Positions 36,202 through 49,265 are shown, numbered from the stretch's first letter. The stretch is 64,000 bases of DNA from Pocillopora verrucosa (GCF_036669915.1 NC_089313.1:20086354-20150353), one strand, 5' to 3'. Made by a program: numbers and translations. Notes: generated by a model from the letters alone, not told the origin.

Positions 36202-36301
36202 NNNNNNNNNNNNNNNNNNNNNNNNNNNNNNNNNNNNNNNNNNNNNNNNNNNNNNNNNNNNNNNNNNNNNNNNNNNNNNNNNNNNNNNNNNNNNNNNNNN
36301 N
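36202..36301. other. Assembly gap, exactly 100 N
   Basis: A run of 100 unknown bases, the conventional length for a gap of unknown size. It lies directly beside the last visible coding sequence of the ERG-type channel, so missing exons may be hidden in it. Confidence 0.98.
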
Positions 36302-36322
36302 CCGGACACAATGAAATAGAGC

Positions 36323-38934
36323 TTAGTGACTCTGGTCGCCTTCCTTCAACAGGAAGTGATGTTGGAGGAAAAACATCTCGACACGAAATGCCTTCGCGAG
36401 AGCGCGGAGACTGCCTTCACTTGCTCCACGAAAAATCTCAAATTCTTCAAACACCTGGCGGTTTATGTGAACTCTAATGTCGGCTTGAAGTGATTCAGGA
36501 AAGCGGTACATGATCTGATGGCAGAAGATAATAAATGAGATCGGAGGCTATTATAGGGAAAATCTTTTCGTCTTATCACAAAAATTTAAGAGAGAGAGAG
36601 ACGAGACTACCAGATTCGCTCCTTGAAGCACTTGTGGGATACCCTCTAAGTGTCATACTGTATAAGAGACCCCTAGGAGAGGGAAGGGAATATGGAGTGA
36701 AAGTTGTCCGGGAAAGTTTCTTTTGTCTCTAATGCGTTTATGCGATCCTCTTAAGGAAATGCCAAGGAAGACCCCAAGGAATTTCTTGAAGAGATCTTCT
36801 TGGAAATATGTTTAAGACACCCAAGGGAACCTTACACTGAGATCTTCTTCGGAACATGCTGACGACTGACGACCTTACGGAACTTCCACGGGGATCCCCT
36901 GAGGGAGATAGGAAGACGACCTCAAAGAATTCCCTAAGCAAGGCGCCGTGAGTTTTAGCAAAAACATATATATAAACCTCGAACTAATGTACACCAGCAC
37001 CTCTTCTTACCGACTCGATATCACTCCCTTTAGTTGCCGCTTGTTCCATGGTAAAGTATTCTCGGAGGGTCCCTTGAAGGGATTCTGGTATGTTATATAA
37101 GGAAATAAATTCCTTAACGACTCGCATATCTCAATGATATCGGGCTGAACGGGAGTAAAGACGTTGTATGATGGCCGTTAAGTTTCCAAAGATCACCGCG
37201 TAAAATAGAGCTATTAAAAAAAATATATCAGCCAGATTCAAATATGGCTAAACCATTATTGAAAATAAATTTGTTATAGAAGTCTTCTTTACAGGATCCG
37301 AGCTAAGCAGTAAGGGTTAACTACCAGTCAAAATGCGTTCTTCAATCGAGATTGGTCAAATATAATCTGTTGATAAAGTTTGGTCGTTCTGTCAGGTCTG
37401 CTGGTCATAGAAGCCCTTGGTAGGGCGCCTGAAATTCTTGCGATCCTATCTGCTCAAGACGAGCATTATTTTACATTGGGAAACCAAAATTTATGTGAGG
37501 AAAAAACCTTTTGCCAAAGGAACTAAAAAGAGACGCACTTTACTTACCTCCTATCAACATCGTTATAACAGAAAATATTTTTTCACTGTCGGTGTTAGGA
37601 GCAACGTTCCCAAATCCGATACTCGTCAGGCTGGTTAACGTGAAGTACAAAGCTGTGATGTATCGGGTCCCAGCCCCCGGTCCGCTTCCCGGCAATGATT
37701 CATTTATCGGTTTGTTTAATGTTCCCGCCAAAAGTTGAATCCAACCATACGGGACTCCAATCTCTTCCCTGCCAATTACGTGCCAGATACAAGCCAGCCA
37801 ATGGGCAACAAGAGTGAAAAGAGACGTCAGCAGGAAAACGACCGCTAAACCGTATTCAGAATAACGATCCATTTTGCGGGAGACTCGGACGAGACGAAGG
37901 AGACGAGCAGTTTTCAATAGACCAGCGACAGTAGCAGCCTGGGACAATGGAAATAAAAAGATTCGTTAAGTTGTTATGCTTCACTATTTTTGACAAGATA
38001 AAGAGCTTTATGGCAATCACCGATTCATTACTTAGTTTTGAAATGTTTCCTTTCAAAATTCGAATTACAGACGCTTTGTGGATCAAATTCAAAATATCGT
38101 AATTAATTGAGATATAGAGCAGTTGTGACATTTTGAAGAGCTCTAGTTATTGATGTGGCTCAATGTAATTGCATTTATAAAATTGTGGAGAACAACTCCC
38201 TGAAAAAACCTGTCGGCCGACAGTTTTAAGCACACCCGTCAGCTAACAGGCGTCCGACAGTCAATAATCTTTCGGTGAGCGATCAGAAACAATATCATCG
38301 TATTACCGTCCAAACTTCAGTGCAAACTGAAGTTTAATTTTTGTTGCTATGAGGAAGGACTTTTTCACAGAGTAAGAACAAAAATACAGCAAGATTAATA
38401 GACAGATTCTCACAACTAGAGCCAGTTTTCCCAGTTAAAGTGGAGCGCTTTGTTAATTAGTTTCCGTACCCCTTCAAACTCGTCCGGAATGAAGTAATCA
38501 AATGGTATGGCGGACACAAAATCTATCGTAAACCAAGTCTTTAGATAATGAACGGCGATCCTCTTGGGTGCGCTGATCACTACTGCGGATGTTGTGTCCA
38601 CGTAAGTCGTCCGGAAATTTATCAGTATGTCAGCGATGAACATTAAGTCGACCAAAAGGTTCACCACCTCACGGGGCTCCCCCGAGGAAATTTTTTCCCA
38701 TACTCCTTTACTTCGCGCTTCCTTCTGGAAGAATGCCGCTTCATATGGGATTTCAATTGAAATGTAAAGCACCAGAGCGAGGACAAACCAGTCCCAGAGC
38801 GCTTTAAATTCTGACTCGTGGTGAATCGTACACTTTCCAATCTTGCCTCTAATTGGCGAGTCCGGTTTGATGTCCCTGTTTAGACTACGCCTTTTGGTCT
38901 CAGCGATAATGTCGAGAGCCACTGAGGACATGAT
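36323..38934 (-). pseudogene. ERG (Kv11/KCNH)-type potassium channel, partial, two in-frame stops
   Basis: Four exons in order: 38470-38934 (S1-S3), 37548-37938 (S4 to pore), 37011-37210 (S6 to C-linker), and from 36514 down toward the gap. Hallmarks: NFRTTYV after S2, [14 protein letters not shown] for S4, the filter TSIGFGN, IFGNLTAIIQRLYS at the S6 end, and RFPESLQADIRVHINRQ in the C-linker. GFGN rather than GYG is typical of ERG within the EAG/KCNH group. TGA at 37131-37133 interrupts the conserved ARYH..M stretch, and TAA at 36323-36325 interrupts the cNBD-like domain; frame is right on both sides of the first stop. No PAS/eag exon was found upstream. It is either a decaying paralogue or carries assembly errors; the C-terminus is lost at the gap. 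Confidence 0.75.
38205..38275. repeat. Short TCGGCCGA cluster in ERG-type gene intron
   Basis: cctgtcggccgacag and then ggcgtccgacagtc, of the same kind as the large cluster at 7690-8230 and the one at 62070-62125. Confidence 0.5.
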
Positions 38935-41900
38935 CTGAAGGAAAAAAAGCGAAAACCAAAAAATTAAATAACATATAGGCTGAAGCAAGCGAACTGCGTA
39001 AAGCGCGGGAAAACAAGAGTGTCGAAGTTTTTATTGGTTTTAGTACTGAACCTGATTGGTTGAAAGGGTGGCGCAAGTTTTCTTGACCAATCACAGAGCG
39101 GAGTAAGACTAAACAAAAATAATCCCGAAACAGATGGTCTGTTTTTCATCGCTCGCGCGCGGCCTAAGCAATGTTTCTGTGTTTTGATTGGTGGATTGAG
39201 ATTTATTTAGTTCGTTTCCTTCCTTAGCGGTCCGTTGGCTGTCTTTGTAATAATTTAGGTGCTTTTTTCCCCGCGCAGAAATCTCATCGCAATTAAAAAA
39301 CGCCTGGCGACAAGTATAAAAATTTTCTTTTCTGTTGAAAAATCTTTAAAAACGCTTAGGGTTAAAATTAACTCAAGTTTTTTCAAGAGCAAAAGGAGGA
39401 AATTCTTCTGAATTACAAGTGACAAAACCAACACTTTTATTTTGAATTTCTGAGATATAAACGAGAATTTAATAAATAAAACTTGCCAACTTTGAATTCT
39501 AATTATTTCAGTTTTGAGTTTCACTACCCACGCAAAAAAGCTGCTTGAAAATATGTTTTAGATTTCACACGAACACATGTGAAGTCATCATAATAATCAA
39601 CATCTCCGCACGAAAAAAAATCTTTAGGAAACAGAGCGGCTATTTTCCGATTGCATAGCTATATTATCTTCCTTTCAGCCTCTTTGCATCATTCATTAAA
39701 AATTACGTTAGTTGTGAAAATAAGCTTCATCATGGTTAATAATTAATTGCCGTACGCTATATTTGTTAACCGCACATGAAAATTTCTTTTAATCAATTCC
39801 TTCCTTAGAAATTTCAGAGATCAAACCAACATTCAACATAACGCTTGCATTGTTTATCAGCTCAAATATCTATATATTTTTTTGTAATTTAAGCTTTCAA
39901 CGATATCGTAATAAATAAAATGCTCTGAAACGAAATGCAGTTAAGATAACCAGTTTCTAATAATCGCGTGTTTGAATTTTAAGTCAAATATGCGAACGTA
40001 CGAGACAATGCAAAGGTGGGTTCATGAATCAGCACAGCGGTACGTCTTTGGTTTACTTGCAAACGAAGACTTTAGAGACAAGTGTTTTGGAATTTGGTTG
40101 TTTTATGGTGATCTTTAACTGAAAGTGATTATTACAAAGTCAGACCAACTGTAGAAAATATTGCAGTACATATTTAAGTATTCTCGTATCCGAATCCCCC
40201 TCACCTTTAAAAGCAGCACGCACGCAAGAGTCTGTGATCGAAGCTCGACGGAAATTTCCAGCCCCGCTCCTGTGTTAGTGAATGTGAAAGGCCGAGCCGA
40301 AGGGGTTCAATTTTGTGGAGACAAGCTGTCATTTCTCTCTTCCAACCGTCGCTCTTTGAAGGTAACTTAATTTTGAAATGTCAAATAGGTGAAGAATTCC
40401 CAAAAAACAGGTGCGAAAATATGGAAAAGCTTCGATGATCATTCATTATCAAAATACGCATTCTCATGTAAAACACTTTACATCTTGATCTTCTTTGCTT
40501 TAAGAAGACACAATTTATTCAACATATGAAAAGCTGCGAGGAATTGTATGAATAATTAGGAGAAATTTCAGTCTGTACTTTTTAAGTGTTGCTCTCCTTA
40601 AATTCAAATGCAAGTTAGTTTCATTAGACAGGGTACTCGACACAGCAAGAAATTTTCTTTTATGGTAATTAAGTTTAAGGGGGCGTGAAGCAATCGGTCT
40701 TTTGGAGAAATAAATAAATAACAAAGGTATAACAAGAAAGAGACACTTAAAAACCAATACTGGCATTCTTCGGTGAGGAATTATTTAGATATTAATCGAC
40801 TCTCATTCAAGAGTTTATTCACAGTATTATGAAATAGAACTTTTTGACTTGTGCTATATATAATTGCAGGTTATTTATTTAGTCTGTATATCATTGAGGT
40901 ACATTAGCTTTTTCAAGTTTGTCTCTCAACATGATTTTGCCAACGATTTCCGAAGTTCATAAAGCAAACTATAATTGAATGTCGAAAGTAACTTACCTCG
41001 CTAAATGATTGGTCCAAAAGAAAAACATTGGCACCATCCTCTCAACTAATCAGATCCAAAGCTAAAAACCAATCAAAACTTTGTCGCTCACGCTTTCCTA
41101 CGCTTGAAGTAGTGCGCATTTTTCCTTGCCCAGATTGGCCATTGTGATGACTTTGGTCCTGACTTTAAAACTAGTTAATTCGCTGAGAGGCGCTCGACAT
41201 TTCTCGAGGAACTGGTCATGTCACAATGCAGCATTCCAAATTATCAAGTTAGAACAAGGATCTTGTAAAGTAGGGAAAAAGGAAACCCTAAACCGGAGAC
41301 ACATCGCAACATCGTACGTCTAACATCGTAATATCTCCTTGAAAATCGAAATTCCCGAATTGTTTCTCCTTTCTCACAAGCACATTATACTGCACAAGCA
41401 TTAATCACTATGATTAATCGAAAGCGAATTATATTTTGGGAAAAAATTATCCAATGACGAGAGATGAAACAAAATCTGATTGGCTTTCCGAGCCCACTTG
41501 TGCTTTCCCGTCGTCTTCCCGCGAAGAGCAAAACTTTTACCGTTTGAACAAGATTAAAGTTTTCAATAATTATTTTAACTGCAATGGAACATACAACATC
41601 CTCACCCCTATAATACGATTCAATAAATAAAACCACAGTGGGTTTCATATGCGTTTTCTTTTTGCGAAGCAAACAACGAGATTAGCCAATCATTCCCGCT
41701 CGAGTGGCAAATTAGACCACAAGATCCCTTTCACTTCGCTCACGCGTGAGGCTAGCGAAAAATTTCTTCAATTCTTTACTTGGGAACCAACTGAACCCTC
41801 ATCTTTGTTTATAACAACGACAAACCACTCAGAATTTTTCCTTTCACTCTCTGAATAACTTTAAGATATTACAAAATATTTAACGTTAAGTGTATCTCAT

Positions 41901-43293
41901 CCTATTGCCATTTTTAACCACCCAACCATAACCCTGTTAGCCACAATGGCTACATAATTTAGTTATAAATCCATAGTATCATAACATAACGATAATACTT
42001 TATAATAACTTTTCCTAATAACAACACCTCCCTTCCCCCCCTCCCCCCAAGAGAGAGGTGCTGTGTCACAAGACCAAACAACTGCATTAGAGACCTCGCT
42101 CTGGTATATCAATTCCTGAATCCTACTAAATACAAGCTATGAAACTTGTTATTCAAACTCAGTGCATTAACTTATTCAGATGACCAGGTGCAAGTTGTCA
42201 AGGTTATTTTTGAATCCTAGTTTTGTGCGGTGCTTCAAATGCCCCAACAAAACTCTTCTCTGGGGTCTCTGCCCTTCCTCTCAACCTAGAGAAGAAGGGG
42301 CATGAGAAGACAGACTCATGAAACACTACTGATACTCAAGCCTACCATCTAAGCAGTATCAAAGACTGCAATGTTAGTGGGAGAATGGGTGGAAAATGCA
42401 AATTTACTCACACATCAACCAGAAATAACTATAAACTACCATATCAAAATTGTGTCCCATGTTTTTTGACTTCCATTCACTAACTTTTGTAGGCTCTGTA
42501 TGCTAGTGTGTTTTCTAGGTGAGGTGTGCTTGGTATTTTTTCAGGAGGAAGGAAGTGGGAGATGATTAGATTTCTGCTATGGCGAAGGACTAACCGACTT
42601 CCACTCTAAATCCACTATTACACTAAATCAAACAAAACAGCTTGGTGAATGATCAAGAGTTTACAACACTGACTTGTGTTCCCTCAAAAGATGCTTCCAA
42701 TTTATGCTGAACTTAATCTATCAATTGCATGAATGGTTTGTACAAGAGTATTTACCAACAGGGAGCCTTGTGCATCCCATTAAGACCATATTGAGCATAC
42801 AAACATATTAACAGGGTTGTCAAAATAAGCTGGCAACCAGTGCAATCCACCTTTAACTCTAAAAAAAAACCTCAGCCATGGAAGGGTAGGGAGTAAAATT
42901 TCAGTATGGAAGCATGTTATTAATGGAATTAAAACTGTTTAGTACCAACTACTTTGTACCACAGTCTGGTCACTCAAAATCCTTTTGACAACCCTGTTTA
43001 AATAAAACCTACATAACTTTCAGTTTTAAACCAGATTTTCAGTCAATTTGTAGTTATATGAAGTAATTTCTTTTCCTGTATTAGCAAGTTTAATGCGCTT
43101 GCTCTTTAATAAAGTTCTTACCTCAACAATGTGGTTGTCAACCTTAAATATTACTGCACCAAAACTAGAAGCTTTAAATTTTTTTTCTTATGCCAGAAAA
43201 ACACTAGAAAATGGCATTCCTTGTCTTCCCAACTTATCCTATCTCTCTGATCCTTAAATAACAACAACCTGTCCTCAAAAAATCTTAACTATC
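38935..43293. other. Intergenic, between the ERG-type fragment and the first TMEM272-like gene
   Basis: AT-rich with many homopolymers. It contains two copies of the ATTGGTTGA/CCAATC repeat (39000-39115 and 41005-41105). Open frames here (for example 41385-41672 on minus) have no recognisable domain. The missing N-terminal (PAS) exon of the channel would be expected here and was not found. Confidence 0.5.
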
Positions 43294-46200
43294 TCACTCT
43301 TTTGCGGTAACAAAGAATGCTGTACAGCTTGCACACACTCCTAGACAACATATACAGAAACAAATTGAGCCCATCAGTATATAACTGGCTGTGATCACCC
43401 AAAATGCAAACAAATAAAGTGTTGGATTGCAATAGTTAAGTGGATCGCCTGGTGGCGGAGTTGGATTTGGTCGGTACTTGCTGTATACCCAGATGTTTCC
43501 GGCAATAAACCATGTGAACAAGAATAGATTTAAAACGCCGTCAATAAATTTTGTGGACATGGATTGATCTTCGTCCATGTCCAAGTCATCTTCATGAGTC
43601 CTGGCTCGTTGACAAAGGACTATAATGGTTTTCAACATTCCAAATGATCCTCCCACAATGAGGTAAATTGGAATGAAGGGTTCCACAGGACAATCATCCT
43701 TATACTTAGCACCTATCAAACAAGAAAAAAAAAGTCAACAACACCTTGTAATATTCTACCCAGGTTACTAGCTATGTTCACTTAAAAAAAACAACAACAA
43801 CTTTGAGCACACAAATAGTATCTAGACGGCACAGGATCAAATCCTATCAAAGCATGAACTTTTACAGCCTTTTATCTGAAATTCCTTTGATTACAATAAT
43901 CATTGCTGGGAATCATTTTGTTATGATGATCACATATCAGACACATTCAAATAAAGATCAAATTTATTTCATTTAATTGTAAGGAAACTTCATTTTCCAG
44001 GGATCATTTGACCATAACTCAAGCCAAGCACAGAAGAAATTTAAATCATTTTTGTTTTGTTACTCACCCATAATGACCATGGCAATTGGAAGTGCCATCA
44101 ATAAACTCAAGGCAATGGTGCAGCCAACTGTAAATTATGGACAATTTTCAGTTAAGTCAACATGTAATCATATGAACCTTCAGAAGACATGGCAAGACCA
44201 TGACAATTTGGAAGTGCCATCAATAAAATCAAAGCAATGGTGCAGCCAACTGTAAACTATGGACAATTTTCAGCTAAGTTGACTGACATATAATCTAAAT
44301 CTAATCTCTAAAACACCAAAAAGATCAAAGGAGCCTTCAAAACTTTTTGACATTATCAAGGATTTTCTGGATCCCCAAAGTACTTAAGTTTCTTAAAGAT
44401 ACCATTTGCCAAAAAAAGTAAAGATTTCAGATGATTAGGCTTTGTTGATCACAGTAAATTCTTGAGGACTGATCATAAGGATCCACATTAAACTCCCAAG
44501 ATCAACAATTGAAATTAAGTATCTTTTCAATCAGATACCTTTCTTACGTAAACAAAACTTTGAGTATACTGCACTATTATAAATACCAGTGTTTTTAAGG
44601 GAATCCCTAGGTGCCTGGAGGCTTCAGCTTCGGAAATATGAAATGCACAGCTCTTGAGAGCTCTTTTAACTTACTTGTTCCAGCAAAGAGCTGTACAACT
44701 CGTTTGCAGAAATCAAATGAACCATCAGAAGTCTCCTTAGCTTCTTTGATTTGCCCAAACAGTGAGTCATAGCTGGGCGGTGCTGCATCCTCAGGCCAAA
44801 TTTTGTCTTCTTCTTCAGTGGGGTTTTGACTGCTCTTTTCAGACTAAAATGAATCAGGCACAGTGTCATTATGTGTCAAAATCCCGTTATGAATCCAGTG
44901 CTAATAACATACTCACTGTAACATTTTGATTGAACAGGGATGACAAGCTAAAGGATGCCCCGGAGTGACTGTGACTCCTCTTATTTATGAGGGGGTACAA
45001 TGACCCCCTCATATGTACACTTCTCATCACTCAGGTTTGGGAAAACATGCAAATCTGAGGAATCTACCCTCTGGTGCTGGATACTCTCTTTGCCAGTACT
45101 TCTTCTTGCATGAATATAAGTTTGTTGATATGCTAAGATAAAAACTCCTGGCGAGGCACACACTTAATCGTGGTTCACCCCTAAAAAAATCTTACAGACC
45201 CCCTGCCCACTGCCTGTCAAAAGGCTCATGATAATCTCACGTTTATCTTTTTCTTTTTTGACCATGCACCTCATTGCAATGAAATGGTCATAGAATAAAA
45301 GCAAAGAAAAAAAAAAGGAAAAAGCTAAATATAAATTTCTTTTAGCATACAAAACTACTCTCTAGCTAATTATGCCCATCAACTGAAAAATGTTGATGGA
45401 ATATCTTTTGAGAAGTTCCTTCAAATTCTTGAGAGTATCAGACGTTGTTCAGAAATTTCAAGTGATTCTGAATTAATTAAAAAAAAATTGTATGTTTATG
45501 CTATATGCTAATAAATTCCAATTTAGCTGTTCCCTTTGTAAGGTGCATCACCAATGACTCCTATAAAACTTGATTGCTCTGTTGTATCTGGTCATCACTA
45601 ATTCTGCAAAATCCCTTTAAAATATGTCATACCTGATTGCAAGTGCCTAGTAAATACCTTGTGGATTATTTTTCACCAAAAATATAATAATATGGATTGT
45701 GTTTTTCTTTTTTTAACCTAGAAACCATTGCTGTCTTAGAACTAATCCCTGGAATGTAAATATAAAATTTTTGTTTCAATAATGCATTTAAGACTGCAAG
45801 CTAGCTACAAAGTTGATTCAGTGATGAAGCTCAACATGTATAATCTCTACAAATATCCCACAACAAGAAGTTATGCTCCCTAATCCCCAACCAAAGAGTC
45901 CTGACAATCTGGAATTTCAATTTTATAAAAACAAATACTTAAAAACCTCTAGAACCTGATGAACAAACCCAGTTGAGCTTTTGTTGATAAGAACTCCAGT
46001 CGTTTGCTCATAAGTTTTTAGATTATGAAATAAGCATACTGAATTAGTGATAATATTTGCACAAGCAGAAAGTTAAAACAAAGTGTACATGATACCTCGA
46101 CATCTGAGACTAAACTACAATGTTCATCTACGTAAAAATTATATGAAAACTTTTTAGGTCAAACACGCAAAAAAAAGGAAAAACCCTACTGTTCAACGAA

Positions 46201-46835
46201 ATGAAAATCACTGTTATTGGGACTGCAGGATTCACCTGAGCAAATTTTGGTAAACAGTTTCGATCTTCCAAAACAATAGTGTAAATTAAAATGGAATTGC
46301 TTTTTTATAATTCACACCCAAAGCTTATTAAAAAGTTCCTGAAGGCCAGGTGCAAAGAGGCGTAGATGTTTAACTTGATCAGGAAATTCAAATTATAAAA
46401 AAAGAATATTTAACAGGAGTATCTTACAAACTCGCCACAACTCTAGGTTGTAAGATTTTACTGAAATATTAGCGCACAATTCCTACTGAAGTGGTCTTTT
46501 AAAGACCCGAATTTTTGTCGTCTCATAGCGTGTTTCCACGCCACCGAAAAATACTCCTACTACCGCGATTAGTTAAAATGTTAACAAGAGTTCAATGGAT
46601 AAACTGATCATGGCTTCTGCACACCGCAGAAAACGCTGATAGAGACATCTCTTAAAGGGAATCGGAATTTTAAATAAATAATCCCGATTCTTTCATAGAC
46701 TCCAGCACAGAGGCACTTATGAGAAAGCCACACACAAAACATAAATAAAACAGCTGCAATTTTTTGTACCTTAAGAGGGCGCTTGTATTTCTTACTCCTC
46801 TCTGCATCATCGCCCGCAATCCTTATGAACTGCAT
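43294..46835 (-). CDS. TMEM272-like four-pass membrane protein, copy A
   Basis: Four exons: 46770-46835, 44675-44843, 44068-44127, 43294-43712. They total 714 bases (237 aa), phases 0/1/1 matching the neighbour at 50411. A cytosolic N-terminus carries PPSYDSLFGQIKEAK. Hydrophobic segments follow: GCTIALSLLMALPIAMVIM, the IPIYLIVGG region, NLFLFTWFIAGNIWVY, and a Cys-rich last one (ILMGSICFCICCLGVC). The loop holding PVEPF and the YCNPTLYLFAFW block are shared with copy B. PPxY motifs often bind WW domains of NEDD4-type ligases; that is family-independent inference. Molecular function of TMEM272 proteins is not established as far as I know. The start exon is the least certain part: an ATG at 46835 gives a basic leader ending KYKRPLK, comparable to KRPIE in copy B. 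Confidence 0.75.
44072..44285 (-). repeat. Partial tandem duplication of TMEM272-like exon 3
   Basis: A ~122-bp unit holding exon 3 (44068-44127) and intron flank is repeated next to it: ggaagtgccatcaataaa occurs at about 44087 and 44211, and ggtgcagccaactgtaaa at about 44117 and 44239. The second copy keeps a good acceptor (tttacag) but has one extra base within the coding part and no donor, so it should not splice in as a normal exon. Confidence 0.85.
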
Positions 46836-48589
46836 AATTCTACCATTGAACCCGTATCGAACGCTTACAGTATTTCGTTCAACGACGAAAATAACACTCG
46901 TCGCACTCAGTTTGGAAAAAAACACCTAGCACCATCCGGTCAATGGTTTGATTAAGCAGTGGCTGAATTATGCAAATCCTGGTTCAAAATTACATGTAAA
47001 AGTGCAATTTAACGAGACAGGAATATTGTACATAATAAACAAAAGAGCGCGCCATTTATAGGATCGCAGCAATAAACAAAGAATTCGAAGACAATATTTG
47101 TCGGAAATTCTGTGCGAACTCTACTTTACAATTCTCGATCGTGCCGTGGAATTACCTAAATGACTCACCATTATAATTTCTACGTTAAATATGACCAAAT
47201 ATCCGGCAGATGTCGATCAGCCTAAGATCACCAAATTAAAAGAAGGATCCACTTGCATTGTTCACGGCAGTGCGCTTTCACCATTTCGTCGTCCTTCATC
47301 GAAAAGTCACAAGTCTTCGCCGCACTAACTGTTTCAGTCTTTCCTTAGAAGAGGCATGGAAACCCCCAAGAGGCAAAAAAGAAACACTTTAGAAGGTTTT
47401 CTGTCGAGTAGACGAGTTGGTTGCTCTCTAAGAAAGGCCAGCACCGTTAACGGCAAATATATCAGCGAACAAACTGACCAATAGCAAGTTGGATCGCCAA
47501 TGAATAAATTAATATATCCACCTGAAAAGGCTGCAACAAGTCTTGATGAAAAGGCCTCGAAATTATCCAAATCGTCAAATGAAAATGTACATGTGGTCGT
47601 CATATACGTGTCTCTGAGAAAAGTAAATGCAGATTGACATGGAGACAAATTTTTTGACCGATTATCGCGGAGCAACCAATTAATTGTCGGTCACGATGGA
47701 TAATTTACATATAACAGCTACAAGTTAGGCAACGAAGTCAACGATTAATTTTAAGACTAAATAAAAGAGGGTGTTACATTTTATTATTTCAAAGCACATC
47801 GCAGAAGCATCATCTTTGAGGAGGGTTTTTCCTCGTCTTAATTACGCTGTATTTTGGGTACGAAAGGTCTGCGAAGCGCGATCATTGTGGGCTACAGCCA
47901 GTGAAGTGCGGTGAATCGATTAGGCAAGCATAAGGGCGGTGGGCGAAGAGCTGAGAGGGTTGTCTGAAGACGATGGGTAGGGCGTAGCTCGATTAGGCAA
48001 AAAGCAGGAAACTCGGCCTTTTTCCGAGTGTTCATCCAAGAGAGTGTTAGCTGAGTGCCACGAAAAAGCTTTTTCCAGCCTCTTTCGTTTGTACGTTACC
48101 AGGTGAATCAAGCTTTTATCCAAGCATCTACAGTCTGGTTTGCTTGTACCTAATTTTGCCTGCCTGCGTTTTATAATTACCATAGAGAGGAAGGCAAAGA
48201 TAAATGGTTAAGCGGGTCTAATATCACCCAACAGCTGGCAAGGACTAGAAATTGTTCTTCGCCTCAGGTGGTTTTCCTGAGCTGAGACGAATAACGTTTT
48301 TGATGGATATAGTGAAAGGGGGTAAGTTTATAAAGAAACTGTGGTGCGTGGTGCTGCATTGATAGGGGGGGGGGGAGGGGGGTGGTGAAGGAAATTACAA
48401 GGTAATTTTTAATTTAACATCTGACTGATATGGACTACAAGAAGTCCTTCTTGTTCAGCAAGTAAAAAAAAAAAGAATCTAATGTTAGCGTGCCGCAAGC
48501 CAACCTAGCTGCTCCACAACAGCATTGTTGAATTGTCCTTAAGAAATGCCTGGAAAGCAATTTTTAGTTGCATGCTCCTTTCGTTTGTC

Positions 48590-49190
48590 ACTAGCGTCCA
48601 AAACAAGACTCTAGTTTCCAAAATCAGACCCTAGTATCCACAATTAGAACCTAGAGTCTAAATTCGGACTATAATGGCTGAAAACTAACACTGGTGTCCA
48701 AAATTAGACACTAGAGTTTAAAATCTGAAATTAGCATAAAAAATTGGAGCTAGTGTCCAAAATCTGATACATGTGTTCAAAATCCTATACTAGTGTCTAA
48801 CACTGGACGCCTCTGCTTAAAACCGGACACTGCTGCCTAAAATCATACACTGCTGTCTAAAATCATACACTACTGTCTAGAATTGGACATTAGTGTCAAA
48901 AACTGGAAATTACTGCCTAAAATCATACACTGCTGTCCAAAATCAGACACAAGTGTCTAAAATCAGACTCTTCTACCTAAAATCAGAATATACTGCCTAA
49001 AATCAGACACTTGTGTTTGAAATTGGCCCACAATGTCTATAAATATCAGACACCAGTGTCTACATTTAGACACTTAAGACTGAAATGGGACACTGCTGTC
49101 CAAAATTGGACAAAAGTGTCTAAAAACAGACACTACCAACTAAAGCTGCACTCTGGTGTCTAAAATCAGACACTTGTGTTTAAAATTAGT
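48590..49190. repeat. Minisatellite, ~20-bp unit, about 30 degenerate copies
   Basis: Repeats of approximately cactagtgtctaaaatcaga, with variants ctgctgtctaaaatcatac and ctgcctaaaatcagaca, run for about 600 bp. Copies differ at several positions, so the array is old rather than freshly expanded. There is no spacer/repeat alternation. Confidence 0.9.
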
Positions 49191-49265
49191 CATTGGTTAA
49201 TGCCTTTCTCTCTTTCCATCACCTTTCTTATGGCAAAAGTATCAATATTGTAAGGAAAATTATCC

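Noticed and set aside
37131..37133. TGA in the ERG-type channel as a selenocysteine codon
   Set aside because: The position is not a redox site in the family and no SECIS-like element was evident; a second stop (TAA) downstream cannot be selenocysteine.
47334..47675. 113-codon minus-strand frame upstream of TMEM272-like A
   Set aside because: No motif, no supported splice structure and no close relative recognised; a chance frame is more likely.
48590..49190. CRISPR-like appearance of repeated ~20-bp words
   Set aside because: The repeats are contiguous and degenerate, with no unique spacers, no leader and no cas genes, and the genome is animal.
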